The position numbers and the translations under genes are program-made. Under the pieces are notes generated by a model. The model did no database searches, was not told where the DNA came from, and was given only the letters and a program-made list of their open reading frames with translations. From the NCBI RefSeq assembly GCF_014633365.1, contig NC_068350.1, positions 35,393,119 to 35,457,118 of the forward strand: a stretch of DNA of 64,000 nt, in the 5' to 3' direction. This stretch comes from Diospyros lotus (taxonomy: Eukaryota > Streptophyta > Magnoliopsida > Ericales > Ebenaceae). Of the stretch, positions 1 to 11,005 are shown in pieces. Positions within the stretch are counted from its first letter, which is position 1. Each line of letters opens with the position of its first letter.

Positions 1-93
1 TCCGGAGTTGTACAAGTTTAGTTCAATTTTAGACAACCAAGATTTCCAAATTGCCATTTTTTATTTTAAAAAGGTTTTGTATTTGATTAAATT
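1..93 (+). pseudogene. Fragment of MED26b intron 2 (off-edge paralogue)
   Basis: This stretch matches intron 2 of the MED26b copies at about 47004-47095 and 24044-24125: a run around ACAAGTTTAGTTCAATTTT, then a CCATTTTTTATTTTAAAAAGG block in the same order. It has no coding capacity. It indicates that the window begins inside a further MED26b paralogue whose exons 1-2 would lie to the left. The match stops near base 93, after which the sequence is unrelated AT-rich DNA. Confidence 0.7.
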
Positions 94-1227
94 ACACATA
101 ATAAACAATTATATATATAATTCATATTATATCTTACAATATATATTAATAATACAATTATATTATATTATATTATATCTTAAGTAAAATACATGAAAAG
201 AATTTTTTATCTTAAAGTTTTAGGAACTATAAAATATTTTTTGTGATTAGAAATTTAATTTTATACAATTAAATGTCTTATAATAAATTTCATTTACACA
301 TAAAATAAGATTTTTAATATAATTTTAAAAATATAACTTAAATTTTCTGTAATTAATGATAATACTACTAATGAGACCATTACATAATGCTCCAACGAGT
401 AATGACTAAATAAATAACTTTTGACTATTTTATTAACTTCAAAATTAAATTATTACAAACAATTACCTTATTAATTAATAACTAATAATAATTAATTACC
501 ATTTAATTTATAATACTGACTACTAATATTTGATTTATTAAAGTTTTTTGAATTTGTGTAATTTTTAAATTTTTATTTTAAAGGTGCCAAACCCAAGCCA
601 TTGTCGAACGATTTCCAACAAACCTCAATGGTGCTGATAACTTCATCTCTCCTATGGTTTAGCGGTAGAAAAAGGGTGTGTGTGTGTGTTTCTCTTCACC
701 CTTTCTTTATCTATCTATCACTCTATTTCTCTTTCTTTGTGTATGTGTCTCTCTCAACAATGCAATCAACCCATCTCTCTCCTTACACTTCTTTGTTCGT
801 CTATCTCTTTTTTTTCTCTCTTTTTCTCTATGTTCCACTACGTTTCTCTCTCATTTTCTCAACAATCCCATTGGCGATGGGGTTTTTCTCTTACAACCCT
901 ATCACCAATGGGGTTGTCTCTATCTCACTTTATGTTTGTCTCTCTCCCCCACATCTCTATAATTGATCTCACCATGAAAAGGGTTCCTTTGTCCCTGGAA
1001 ATTAGCTAACAATTTGATAATTTATTTATTTTTTTGCTTCTTTGTAATATCTAAGAAAGAAAGAAAGGAGAGAGAAAGGGTATATTTGACATTTCAAAAA
1101 AATTAACTACCACTTTTTTAACAATAGGGGAGAAAGTGGTGTGTTGTTAAAAACCTCAAGAAAGGTTTTTGTCATTTTTCAAATTTCTTGTGAGCCTATG
1201 TTTTTTTGTCAAATTTCAAAGGTGTTT
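94..1227. other. AT-rich spacer with a pyrimidine-rich low-complexity tract
   Basis: No gene is supported. Bases 94-580 are extremely A+T rich. Bases about 660-960 are a CT-rich, microsatellite-like tract (TGTGTG, CTCTCT, TCTATC) in which three overlapping frames stay open only because of composition. Bases about 1050-1080 are GA-rich. No transposon ends were recognised. Confidence 0.6.
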
Positions 1228-1426
1228 AGAGTAATTTAATATATAAAATCATTTAAAGTGAAACATGTGTCTGAATTAAACAAAATTCTTACCACCTTGT
1301 AAACAATCTTTATAGTCAAGACTCTTACATGGAGACTTCACCCAATGTGTTATACAACATTTTTCAAAAAAAAAAATCTCTCTCAAGATGGTAATATTAA
1401 TTTTCCTTTAAAGACAGAAGAATATC
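1228..1426 (+). pseudogene. Degenerate MED26b 5'-region unit U1, left part
   Basis: This segment aligns with the 5' flank of MED26b at about 45100-45365: the same ordered blocks (CTTGTAAAC..AATCTTTATGGT, GACTCTTA..TG, CAACATTTTT, AAATCTCTCT..AAGATGG, AGAAGAATATC) with many substitutions. It breaks at AATATC, exactly where the Tat element enters, and resumes at 11006. It carries no exon. Confidence 0.75.
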
Positions 1427-1961
1427 TGATGATGCGGTAACCGATCACCCTCTTCTACCTTTGCCAAAACACCTACAGTGGAGGCGGGGACTTGCTCCCC
1501 CAGTTTATCTCTGACGATCAAGTCAGATTACTAGACTAAAAAACTCGGAATTATTCCCTATGCTTTAGAAATCAAAAATTCGATCCCTTACCTCCTATCG
1601 CTCTTTTTCTTTTATCCTCATGCGGAGATAAGGATCCTGGAGGGATCCTCGGGATCTCTATCCTGCTCTTCTCGGAATCTTATTGATAAGGATTCCATAA
1701 TCGTAACCACCTCTGAAGAGTTTGGGATAGCTCTTGTTTCCATGATCCTCAGCGGGATGGTTAATCCCAAAGAACCCGGAGAATCTTTGCTGAGCAACAG
1801 GCCAACTGGCTTGGTGATACACATCTACCACGTGTCCCCCCTAGACCCAAACAAGATAACGTCGGTAAAGTTCCTCTTTAGCGGACACATAACACTACTG
1901 TCAATGGTTGCATGCCCGGGGCATTGGAGTAATTACGGACTTGAGGGTATTCCCCTTATCA
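1427..1961 (-). repeat. 3' LTR of Tat element 1
   Basis: 535 bp, TG..CA termini, paired with 10473-11005. It begins TGATGATGCGGTAACCG and ends CCCCTTATCA. The target duplication ATATC lies immediately to the left. Confidence 0.93.
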
Positions 1962-1975
1962 CTTGCCCCCGCACT
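1962..1975 (-). promoter_or_regulatory. Polypurine tract of Tat element 1
   Basis: Read on the minus strand, the bases abutting the 3' LTR are AGTGCGGGGGCAAG. A purine-rich stretch here is the expected primer for plus-strand DNA synthesis. The same position in element 2 (34799-34814) has the related GTGGGGGGGCAAG. Confidence 0.7.
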
Positions 1976-2230
1976 CCTTGAGCTCTTCGGCTTGAATGGC
2001 TCTAGTATACTGAAAGCTCCCTTTCATCCCAAGGGTTGATGTCTACAGGGCTCAAAGAGCTGAGGTGCCCTTTTCTCTTGCGCTTGTCTGGAGGGCACAG
2101 GTATCGATTGGGTCTGATGGAAATATCTCTTCCCAAGGAGTTGTCCAAACCTTTTCGTCTTTCGAGCCGGGCCAATTTTAGGTAGTTAATGCTCATCATT
2201 ACCCGCCCTTTGGCTTTCTACCTCTATAGT

Positions 2231-2361
2231 TTAAATAGGGGTTTCTTACCCTTCTGTTTGTTCCTTTTTCCGACTCTCCTCAACTTTAGCCTATTGTCGC
2301 GCTATCGAATGTTTTCTTTTTCTCCGCATCTTCTTCATTCTCCTTCTCCAATCTCTCTGTA
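2231..2361 (+). promoter_or_regulatory. Possible promoter of the antisense ORF, element 1
   Basis: A TATA-like TTAAATAGGG (2231-2240) lies about 120 bp upstream of the antisense ORF start at 2362. The leader is CT-rich. This is suggestive only. Element 2 has no equally good match at the same spacing. Confidence 0.3.
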
Positions 2362-4742
2362 ATGGTGATTACTGGGTCGGGGAAACTTAACTCAATTGGC
2401 GTGGAGCTTGCTAAGTGGGAGAACCACCCAATTGCCTCCATTCCCTGCCAGTGGATGACCGAGTAGGAGTGTCAATAGTTCAGGGAGAGATACAATATCC
2501 CCGTAGAATGGGAGGTGGAGTTCAACAACCATCTACAGGCATGCTACCCCGTCATCGGCCACCTCTGCATCTATAAGTGCACCTTCGATAGGGGCTTTCA
2601 CCTACCTCCCCGAGGGAGGGTGATGTCCTTACTCTAACATCTAACCATTGTTCCGGCTTAGTTGTCTCCCTTTGGATGGCAGTACTTGATGGGCTTCATC
2701 ATTATTTGCCATTTTGGTCGTGCAAAGCCTTCAGGAGATCTTTTCGACTACTTTTTTACTACCAACCCCGACCCAGGGGGCTGGATCTCTATCTCACCCA
2801 GGATTGCAAAGGAGGGTTGTCTTATCACCACTAAAAAGTGCCCCGAACTTGAGATCAAAGCCTCGACACTCATGCAATCTGGAGGATCGAAAGACTCAAA
2901 TGACTGAAAAGAGCGCTTCGTCTTCGTCCATCCTAGATCGTCTGGTCCGTCTCAAGAGATTTGGTCCGTGTGCAATGGGTGGACTTTAGACACTAAGCAC
3001 AAACGTCCAAACGTCGAGGACATTAAAGAAGCAGCTGGCAGGCTTATGAAGGTCAGCCAGAACTGGGACGAGGAGTGGCTTTCTAACCCGACCCTTATCG
3101 AGGCGGGCCTAGATGGTGAAACCTGTAAGTATTAACCACCTCTCTTTTCCTCTTCATTCTTTTCCTTTCACTAGATATTTAATCTTCTTCATCCCCCTCT
3201 CGCAGTTGAAAATCTTTGGGAGATAATTTATTCTCCTGTCACGAAGGGAATGGTCTTAGATTTCCCGAAGAGCAAAGGTCCTTCGGTCCCTGCTAAAACC
3301 AAAAAATGTCTGAAAAAACCTCCAAAACTTCTCATAACAAAGGGCTTCCAGCGCCGCACGAGAGGGCTCCGAAAGGTGCTAAGGATAAAGGATCTTCTGC
3401 CCCTTCTCGATCGAAGAAGACGGCCGAGGGAGATCTCCAAACTTTTTAAGAGACCTCCAGGGATAGCGTGGAGGTCAATCCTGCGAGCTTTTCTACAAGG
3501 TCTTGGGGCTCGAGGAATAGGAGAGATTTCCCCTCCTCCCAGCAACCAGCTGTAACGACGCCAACCCCTACGCAGAGCCCCGCTGAAGGTGATACTGAGA
3601 CTATTCCCCACGCTTTAGAGAAAGCTAGGGTGGAGGCTTGAGGAGGTCAACCATCTGCAGGTACGAAGCCCCTTATACTGCCCCCCAGCATTCCTGTTCC
3701 TTCTACTTTCAAGCAGATCTTAATGTCTCTGGCACCAGAAGGGCGCCCGGGCTTAACAGGGGAGGCTTCACTGGAGGACGCTTTTGTACTGTCCGCAAAG
3801 GAGATTTTGGCCCGAAGGACGAAGCGGCTAAGAACAGAATCTAACTCCCCCCTACCTTCATTCAAGGTGACTCCCATTCCCAAGGGGGCCGAGGCCCCTG
3901 CTATAGCATTGGATATTTGCGATGCCTCGACAACTGTGGGTGAACTAGATTACTGTGCCGAGATCCTCAAGGTATCCTATTACCATCTGCCCTTTCCCTT
4001 TGAACACTTTTCACATAAATAGGCTTCGCCTTTTATCTTGTCCCCTTTTCTTTTTTTTTAGAACCTCTCAGGCTTTCAAGATTTCATTGCCCGACGAGAA
4101 TCAGAGTTCCAAGCCCGGATTACCTCCTTAGAGTCTGAGATTGAGAGACTTCGAGGGCTTGAATCCCTCTCTTCAAGGCTAGCAGACCTTGAGCACAACG
4201 TATATATTCTCACCAAGTCTGTCGAGCTGGCTCAAGAAGAAGCAAAACTTGCCAACGAAGCCGAAGCCCAAGCTCACGAGGATCTGGAGTTGGCCCAGAG
4301 GAATATGCTGGAAGCTAACCAGGCTAACTCCAAGCTTGGAGAGGAACTAGATGCCACAAAAGATGCGAACAACCTGCTCTAAGAGAATATAAAGAAATTC
4401 ACCCTAGAGTTGAAGGAGGCCAAAAAGGGGCAGGTCAAAGCGATGGAGTCCTATTCTCGATGCAAGGAACACCTTCGCACCGCTCATACCCAACTCCAAT
4501 CTGCGCTTAAGGATGCTCGTGTGGCCTTTCAGAATGGTCGCGAGGAATTTCGAAGCTTTGAAGCTTATGCTGCAGAGTTGGAAGAAGTCCTTCAAGGTGG
4601 GTTTGAGTATATGAAGAAACTTACGAGGGAGCGCTTCCCGAACTTGGATGTGGACTCCATCCCTTTTGATGTTACTGCCACCTTATCTTCTTTAGAGTAT
4701 AAGCTTTTTGTACTCAGACTTGTTGCTATAATAAAATTTTAG
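2362..4742 (+). pseudogene. Antisense ORF with two intron-like gaps, Tat element 1
   Basis: This ORF is transcribed opposite to gag-pol, between integrase and the 3' LTR. Exon-like blocks are 2362-3124, 3206-3971 and 4062-4742. The gaps 3125-3205 (GTAAGT..CGCAG) and 3972-4061 (GTATCC..TTTTAG) are 81 and 90 bp with pyrimidine-rich 3' ends. Element 2 has blocks in the same places, the first also exactly 763 nt long. The first block encodes a start near GSGK, then SPFGWQYLMGF, a GDLFDYFFTT segment, GGWISISPR and RFVFV, which resembles the plant 'putative gypsy type transposon' (Transposase_28-like) domain. The last block is a long heptad-rich coiled coil. It is broken by in-frame stops in block 1 (including TAA 2635-2637) and a frameshift in block 2 near 3310. 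Antisense extra ORFs are known in Tat elements; the function is unknown. Confidence 0.75.
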
Positions 4743-5086
4743 CCTTCCTTTGCCCATCTTTGGGAAATTTCCTTTACTTAAATATTACCTTGCTTGGTTA
4801 ATTTTCCTTGCTTTTCATCTAGGACTAAAAATCCCCTGGGGATTAGGTCTGATCCTTTCATTTTTGCCGAATTGTTTTTGTCGTTTATCGAGGGTTCAGG
4901 CCCCTCGAGGATCACATTTGATCCCCTTTTTCCTTTATCAAGAGTTTGGGGCCTTCCCGAAGTTAGGCTTGTTTTCGGTCAGGGGTAGTCCCCTGGGTCT
5001 CTTGAGATGAAGGGCCTTTACTGATAGGAGAGAGAAAGAATATGTTTATTTCAAAGTAACATATGAAAATCAAAATAAAGAAAACA
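4743..5086. other. Region between convergent ORFs of Tat element 1
   Basis: This is non-coding and separates the antisense ORF from the integrase stop. Around 4845-4930 it has about two diverged units of the GGATC..GATCC hairpin repeat that is expanded to six copies in element 2 (37802-38083). Confidence 0.5.
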
Positions 5087-6230
5087 TTACTGATAGAACT
5101 TCCAAGCATTTTTAACTAGTGTACCCTCGGGGGTCTGGAGTTTGTAAGCACCAGGGCTGAGAACTTCTGCTACCTTGAATGGACCTTCCCAATTCGGTGT
5201 TAGCTTGTTCGCTTCTCGGGCCCCTCGAACATCTGCTCGTTGCAATACCCAATCTCCAGGAAGAAAATTCCGTGTCTTTACTCTTCGATTGTAGTATCTT
5301 TCTATACGTTGATTGTAGGCAGCTTGCCAAATCTTTACTTGATCACGAAGTTCATCAAGGAGATCTAAGTTATCCCTTAGATTCTGCTCATTGGATTCTG
5401 GGCTAAAGAGCTTCACCCTTAGCGTAGGTACTCTTATTTCAACTAGAATTAATGCTTCCGAACCGTAACATAAGCTGAAAGGGGTTTCTCCCATGGATAC
5501 CTTCATAGTGGTTCGATAAGACCATAGGATCTTTGGCAGTTCTTCCACCCAACTATCGTCTGCCTTATCCACTCGTGCTTTTAAACCATGCAGTAAAGTT
5601 TTGTTGGCGAGTTCAATTTGTCCGTTGGCCTGTGGATGGGTTACCAAAGTGAACTGCTGCCTTATTCCCAACTCCTGGCACCATTCTTGGACAGATCGAT
5701 CAGTAAACTGAGTGTTATTATCAGATATTAGTATTTGAGGAATCCCGAAGTGACAGACCACATTCTTCCACAGAAATTGTTTCACCCGCCGAGCGGTGAT
5801 GGAAGCAACTGCTTCAGCTTCAACCCACTTTGTGAAATAATCAATGGCAGCCATGATATACTTAAACTTCCCAACAGTTGAGGAAAAAGGCCCCAAGATG
5901 TCGATACCCCATTCGCTGGCATCTGTCGTAGGTCCTAACTAGCTGCTCTGAGTCCTTCACCATAGTTGGCTAATAGTACCCTTGCTGAAGAGCTTTTTGG
6001 CTAAGGGTTCGAGCTCCAATATGACTTCCACATATACCTTCATGAATCTCCCTTAGGATATAGTCTGCTTCACGAGGCCTGATGCACTTGAGCAACGACT
6101 GCGAGAATGATCTCCTATAAAGATCCTCGTTAACCAGCACGAAGCTTCGGGCCTTCCTTCTAACTTTCCAAGCTTTTGAATCATCCTCAAGAAGATTCTC
6201 CTCTCTTAAGTATAATAACAAATGATCCAT
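5087..6230 (-). pseudogene. Integrase of Tat element 1 (deleted, frameshifted)
   Basis: This is the retroviral-type integrase that inserts element cDNA. The minus-strand reading gives the zinc-finger region (EIHEGICGSH, then DRCQ), WGIDILGPF with the first catalytic Asp, DNNTQF with the second Asp (usual form DNGTQF), and ANGQIELANK with the catalytic Glu. The C-terminal part has FLPGDWVL and NWEGPFKV. About 70 bp between the zinc finger and the core are missing relative to element 2 (junction near 5915), shifting the frame, and the first Cys of the CxxC pair reads Tyr. A stop lies in the zinc-finger block just after GYY. It cannot make a full integrase. Confidence 0.85.
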
Positions 6231-6311
6231 CCAACTAGGCTCGTTATTTACACATAATTGATCAGCGACCTCTTCGATACTCTTCTATGGCAGGGACTCG
6301 ATCCGAATTTC

Positions 6312-6740
6312 TCAAGAGCTTGTAGGAAAATAGGAAGAGGTAATCTGAGACAATAGATCTGCCTCTGTATTCATGGCCCAAGGGACATACTCCACCTTTA
6401 CATATTGGAACCATGCGATTAAGTCTCTGACCATGGCTAGGTTTCTTGCCATGTGGGCTTCCTGAGCCTCATAATCTCCATTCACTTGCTGCACTACCAG
6501 GTTAGAGTCCGAACTCACCTTGACTCGCTGAGCTCCCAATTGTTCAGCTAATCTCAATCCTGCGAGCAAAGCCTCGTACTCCGCCTCATTGTTAGATGCT
6601 CGAAACTCGAAATGCAAAGCATAGGGCCATGTCTGCCCATTAGGACTTTTGATCATTAATCCTGCTCTACCACCACCCGAGGTTGAGCTCCCATCTACAG
6701 CCACTATCCATGGCCTCTGATCCTTTTCCGAAGCTTCTGA
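6312..6740 (-). pseudogene. Second (archaeal-type) RNase H of Tat element 1
   Basis: An additional RNase H domain after the usual RT-RNase H is a hallmark of Tat-lineage elements. Visible motifs are AVDGSST (first Asp), NNEAEYEALLAG (Glu), SSDSNLVVQQV (Asp) and NTEADLLS (last Asp), so all four acidic residues are retained here, unlike in element 2. The block is continuous with the upstream RNase H and ends in a stop near 6312. It is part of a broken polyprotein, so labelled a pseudogene even though this domain itself is open. Confidence 0.8.
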
Positions 6741-8153
6741 AGACCTTATCCCTTCGATGATGAAGTCTGCCAATGCTTGAGCTTTAATAGCCGGTCGTGG
6801 CCTGTACTCAATATCAAAAGATGTAAGCTCCATTGCCCATTTCAACATTCTCCCCGAGAGTTCTAGTTTGCTAAGAACCTACCTCAAAGGTTGGTTAGTA
6901 AGCACAATAATTGTATGAGCTTGAAAATAGGGCCGAAACTTCCTTACTGAGACTATTAAAGCAAAAGCTAGCTTTTCCATGGGAGGGTACCGGACCTTCG
7001 CTTCTGTCAATTGCTTACTAGCATAGTAAACGGGCCTCTTCCTCTTATCTTCCTCTTGCACCAGCATTGAACTCACGGCTTCCTCGGCTACTGCCAAATA
7101 AATGTATAATGGTTCTCTTAGTTGTGGCTTCATGAGAATCGGAGGCGTGGCCAGATGCTCCTTCAACTTGTCAAAAGCTTCCTGACATTCAACATTCCAT
7201 ATGAAATTTTATTGCCTTTGATAGGACTTTATAGAAGGGAAGGCCCTTTTCTACCAAGCGAGAGAGGAATCTCCCCAAGGCTTTCATTCTTCTCGTAAGG
7301 CTTTGTACTTCCTTGACATTTCTTGGGGCCGGCATGTCCATAATGGCTTTAACCTTCGCTGGGTTTACCTTAATCCCTCGGTGGTGCACTATGTAACTTA
7401 AGAACTTTCCTTCAGAGACGCCAAAAGCACATTTGACAGGATTAAGTTTTACACAAAACTTACGAAGGGTTTTGAAGCACTCCTCCAAATCTTCTGGATG
7501 ATGCTCAGCAACTAGGCTTTCACTAGCATGTCATCTACATAAGCTTCCATATTCTACTCGAGCTGGTGTTGAAAAAGCTTATTCACCAAGCGCTGGTAAG
7601 TGGCTCCTGCATTCTTCAAACCAAAGGGCATCATTGTGTAACAGTAGGTTGCCTTATTGGTGATGAATGTCGTCTTCTCTTGATCCTTCGGGTGTAATGG
7701 AATCTGGTGATACCCCCTGAAAGGCATCCAAGAAACTCATAAGCAAACATCTGGCAGTCCCATTAATCAGGGCATCAATTCTCAGAAGAGGGTAGCTATC
7801 CTTCGAGCAGGCTTTGTTAAGATTGGTGAAATCAATGCAAAGCCTCCACTTTCTCTCCCCTTTAGGTACCAACATGACATTTGCTAACCATTCTGGATAA
7901 TTAACTTCCTGAATATATTGCGCCTCCACTTACTTTGCAACTTCTTCCTCAATTGCTCGAGCTCTGTCAGGGGCGAAGCTCTATTTCTTTTGTTTAACAG
8001 GTCGGAAGCCCGGTTGTATTCCTAATTTGTGCGTCATAACTTCTGGATCTACTCCCGGCATGTCCTGAGTAGTCCATGCAAAAATGTCCGCATACTGCCG
8101 AAGTAGTGCCAATATCCGACCCCTCAATGGGTCTTTTAACTCCGCACTCATCC
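6741..8153 (-). pseudogene. Reverse transcriptase and RNase H of Tat element 1
   Basis: This copies element RNA into DNA. Minus-strand reading: an AIEEEV..VEAQYI lead-in, LANVMLVPKG, WRLCIDFTNLNKAC, then YVDD at about 7530-7541 (the polymerase catalytic motif), CAFGVSEGKFL, and the RNase H connection PLYIYLAVAEEAVSSML with RPVYYASK and YRPRPAIKAQ. The reading frame changes several times (near 7690, 7500 and 7180) and has stops (for example next to YVDD and near 6885), so the protein is not made intact. Confidence 0.85.
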
Positions 8154-8957
8154 TTATACAATGATCTGAGAATCTTCCTTCAAGGGTACTTCTTCCAACT
8201 TGTCCACCGGCTCTGTTGTTTTTAGATCCTCCGACCCTTCCAACAGAAAACTGACCTCCTTCGGGGGATTCTCTCCCTTCCTTCCTCGGGAGTCCCTTCG
8301 AGGACCCAGAGCTTCTTCTTGCGACGCTGCTTCTCTTACCCCTGCATCCCTTGCTATGCCTATGGAGGCCATATAACATTCGTGGGCTGAGTGCAAATCT
8401 CCTTGCACCTCGCCTATTCCGTTGATCGTAGGAAACTTCATCATCATATGATATGTGCTAGGAATGGCCCGAAGGGTGTTGAGGCCCGACCTTTTGAGGA
8501 TCATGTTATAGGCCGTAGGTACATCTGTTACCAGGATATCCAGCATGACTTGGGAGGGTCGAGAGCCTTTCCCAACAGTTAGCAGAAGTTGAATGACTCC
8601 TTCCAAATATACAGCCTCCTCGTCAAATCTCATCAAAGGGACCCTCGCTGGCCTTAGCTGTTCCATTTCGTACCCCATGCTTAGGAAGGCCTATCGATAC
8701 AAAATTTTTGAACAACTCCCAGGGTCTATGAGGATCCGCCGAAGCTCCCACTTTTCGAGCCCAGCTGTTATTACAAGCGGGTCATTTCGATTCGGGTATC
8801 CTGGGAGGTCGCTATCTGAAAAAGAGATCGGTTCAACACACCTCGACCTTTTCAACCCCCTGGCTCGACTGCTAGCACCTTCTTCACCCTTTGCTACTAG
8901 GACTTCCCCTATGGTAAGCATATGGAATACTAGAGGCTGGGGATGATCACCTTCCAC
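8154..8957 (-). pseudogene. Aspartic protease region of Tat element 1
   Basis: This is the retropepsin-like domain that matures the polyprotein. The catalytic triplet region reads LIDPGSCSKILY (DPG in place of the usual DTG/DSG; element 2 also has DPG), followed by MGYEMEQLR and MLDILVTDVP..YNMILKRSGL, the conserved second half of Tat proteases. A stop right after ILYR splits the domain. The C-terminal linker is acidic and leads to RT. Confidence 0.75.
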
Positions 8958-8960
8958 TCA

Positions 8961-10382
8961 CTATAATCTCTCTCTCCGAGGCGAATGCCGAGTATGATCT
9001 TGATCATCTGCTCGGTCCCTCCTAGGGGGACTCCGTGACAATAACCGTCGGTCTTTCCTTCTTTGGGAATCAACTTCCTTGGCTACATAATTCCTCAAGA
9101 AGCCTCGGTTGATTAGCTCTTGGATCTCCTCTTTTAATTGGTGGCATTCTTCCGTATCATGGCCATGATCCCTATGGAAATGACAGTACTTATTCCGGTT
9201 CCTTTTATCAGACGGTGCTTTCATCGACCGAGGCTTCTTCAGATAATCCTTACCCTCAATAGTGGCAAGGATCTCCGCTCTTAAGGCATTCAGAGGGGTA
9301 AAACCACTTGAGTCCCACCGAGGACGATGCTTTTCCTTCCGGTCCTCGTGCTTCCTCCCTTCGGGGTGTTCCTTTTTCTCTTTCTTCTCTTTGTGCTCTA
9401 CCTTCTTTGCTTGCATAACTTCTTTGGCATTTATGTACTTCGTAGCATGACCTAAGATGTCCATGAATGTGATCGGGGGCGTTTTAGCTAGCGACTGGGC
9501 AAAAGGACTAGGCTTTAGGGCATTCTGGAATGCCACCATAGCTACACTGTGATCAAAGTTCTCAATGCTCAAAGCTTCCATATTGAAGCACGAAACAAAG
9601 TCTTTCAAAGATTCTAACTGGTTCTATTTCAGACTAACGAGGGCCATAGTGGACCTTTGATGCCTTCGGAGAGGTGCGACGTGCTCCAGAAAACAACCCC
9701 GAAGCTGCGCAAAACTTGCTATGGAGTGATGGGCCAGGTTTGAATACCAGGCATGCGCGTGCCCCTCCAAGGTTGCCAAGAAGACTCTACGCCACATTTC
9801 ATTAGAGGCATCCTACACCATCGTATGAGAGGTAAAAAGATCGAGGTGATCCATTAGGTCGGTAGTCCCCGCATAGGGCTTAATGGCCAAAATAAGAAGA
9901 CGCTCTGGCAGTATGGCAGCCATGATCTTTGGACTGAGGGGTTGATTCACCATTATCCCCTGAGTCTCCCCTAACTTCAGCTTCAGGGCTGCAATCTCCT
10001 ATTCCAACTGACGTAATCTCCTCTCTTATCATTGCTAAGCATACGACATGTTAGAAGATTCGACAGCCTCGCCGCGTCCGTCATCTTATCCAAGCCTCCA
10101 AGGATCCACCTCCCGTGGATAGGACTCTTCCTCTCTCGGGGGTTCTTGCCTTTCCTCTGCCCGAGAATGTTGAGCTTGCTGATGCTGGCGATCCAAGAAG
10201 CCAGTGAGCAACTCTATCAATTGTTGGACTTGATTTTCCAAGAGCACGCTTCGATCCGGCAGGGGAGGAGGACCCTCTGGACTACTGTCTCTCCCTGGCG
10301 GACTTCTTGGAGGGTTTTGTTGGCTCCGCTCTAGAGCGGGGTTACCCCCAGCATCTCGAGATTGTTGCCTCCTCGTTGCCAT
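8961..10382 (-). pseudogene. Gag of Tat element 1
   Basis: This is the capsid/nucleocapsid protein. The start is taken at 10382 (MATRRQ), just inside the PBS and at the same place as element 2. Recognisable parts are the MDHLDLFTSH and WRRVFLATLEGHA capsid segment, LKDFVSCFNMEAL, and a zinc knuckle at about 9131-9195 reading C-x2-H-x4-H-x4-C (YCHFHRDHGHDTEEC), followed by a basic Arg/Ser-rich tail. In-frame stops lie between 9610 and 10085. It would have been translated together with the downstream protease-pol. Confidence 0.85.
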
Positions 10383-10449
10383 CGAAATAAAGAAGATTTG
10401 CTAGAATCGTCACAACAAGTTATTCTAGAGAGATAGAAAAGAAGATGCT

Positions 10450-10470
10450 TCGGCCCCATGGTGGGCGCCA
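10450..10470 (-). promoter_or_regulatory. Primer-binding site of Tat element 1
   Basis: Two bases inside the 5' LTR, the minus strand reads TGGCGCCCACCATGGGG. A TGG-initial stretch here is the expected complement of a tRNA 3' CCA end. It is not the initiator-Met site (TGGTATCAGAGC). The tRNA identity was not assigned. Confidence 0.8.
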
Positions 10471-10472
10471 AT

Positions 10473-11005
10473 TGATGATGTGGTAACCGATCATCCTCTT
10501 CCACCTTTTCCAAAACACTTGCAGTGGAGGCGGGGACTCGCTCCCCCGATTTATCTCCAATGATCAAGTCAGATTATTAGACTAAAAAACTCAGAATTAT
10601 TCCCTATGCTTTAGAAATCAAAAGTCAGATCCCTTACTTCCCCTCGCTCCTTTTCTTTTATCCTTATGCGGAGATAAGGATCCTAGAGAGATCCTCGAAA
10701 TCTCTATCCCGCTCTTCTCGGAATCTTATTGATAAGGATTCCATAATCGTAACCGCCTCTAAAGAGTTCGAGATAGCTCCTGTTTCTATGATCCTCGGCG
10801 GGATGGTTGATCCGAAGAACCCGGAGAATCCTTGCCCAGCAACATGCCAATTGGCATGGTGATACACTTCTACCACGTGTCCCCCTAGACCCAAACAAGA
10901 TAACGTCGGCAAAGTTCCTCTTTAGCGGACACGTGGCACTGCTGTCAATGGTTGCATGCCCGGGGCATTAAAGTAATTACGGACGCAGGGGTATTCTCCT
11001 CATCA
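10473..11005 (-). repeat. 5' LTR of Tat element 1
   Basis: 533 bp, TG..CA termini, followed by target duplication ATATC at 11006-11010. It is the pair of 1427-1961. Confidence 0.93.

Larger units (their letters stand above)
1427..11005 (-). mobile_element. Tat-lineage Ty3/Gypsy LTR retrotransposon, element 1 (defective)
   Basis: The element has two LTRs (1427-1961 and 10473-11005), each starting TGATGATG and ending ATCA, flanked by a perfect 5-bp target duplication ATATC (1422-1426 and 11006-11010). On the minus strand the order is PBS, gag, protease, RT-RNase H, second RNase H, integrase, PPT. The second RNase H after RT-RH, the C-x2-H-x4-H-x4-C Gag knuckle and the extra antisense ORF before the 3' LTR point to the Tat lineage. 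By hand count the LTRs differ at roughly 50 of about 533 sites, so the insertion is clearly older than element 2. All coding regions carry stops or frameshifts. It interrupts the 5' region of a MED26b paralogue. Confidence 0.93.

Noticed and set aside
601..1009. Three overlapping ORFs of 94-121 codons
   Set aside because: CT-rich simple sequence keeps several frames open; the translations are Ser/Leu/Phe runs with no domain.
3228..3611. Minus-strand 127-codon ORF in Tat element 1
   Set aside because: Reverse-strand shadow of the antisense ORF block 2; not kept in element 2.
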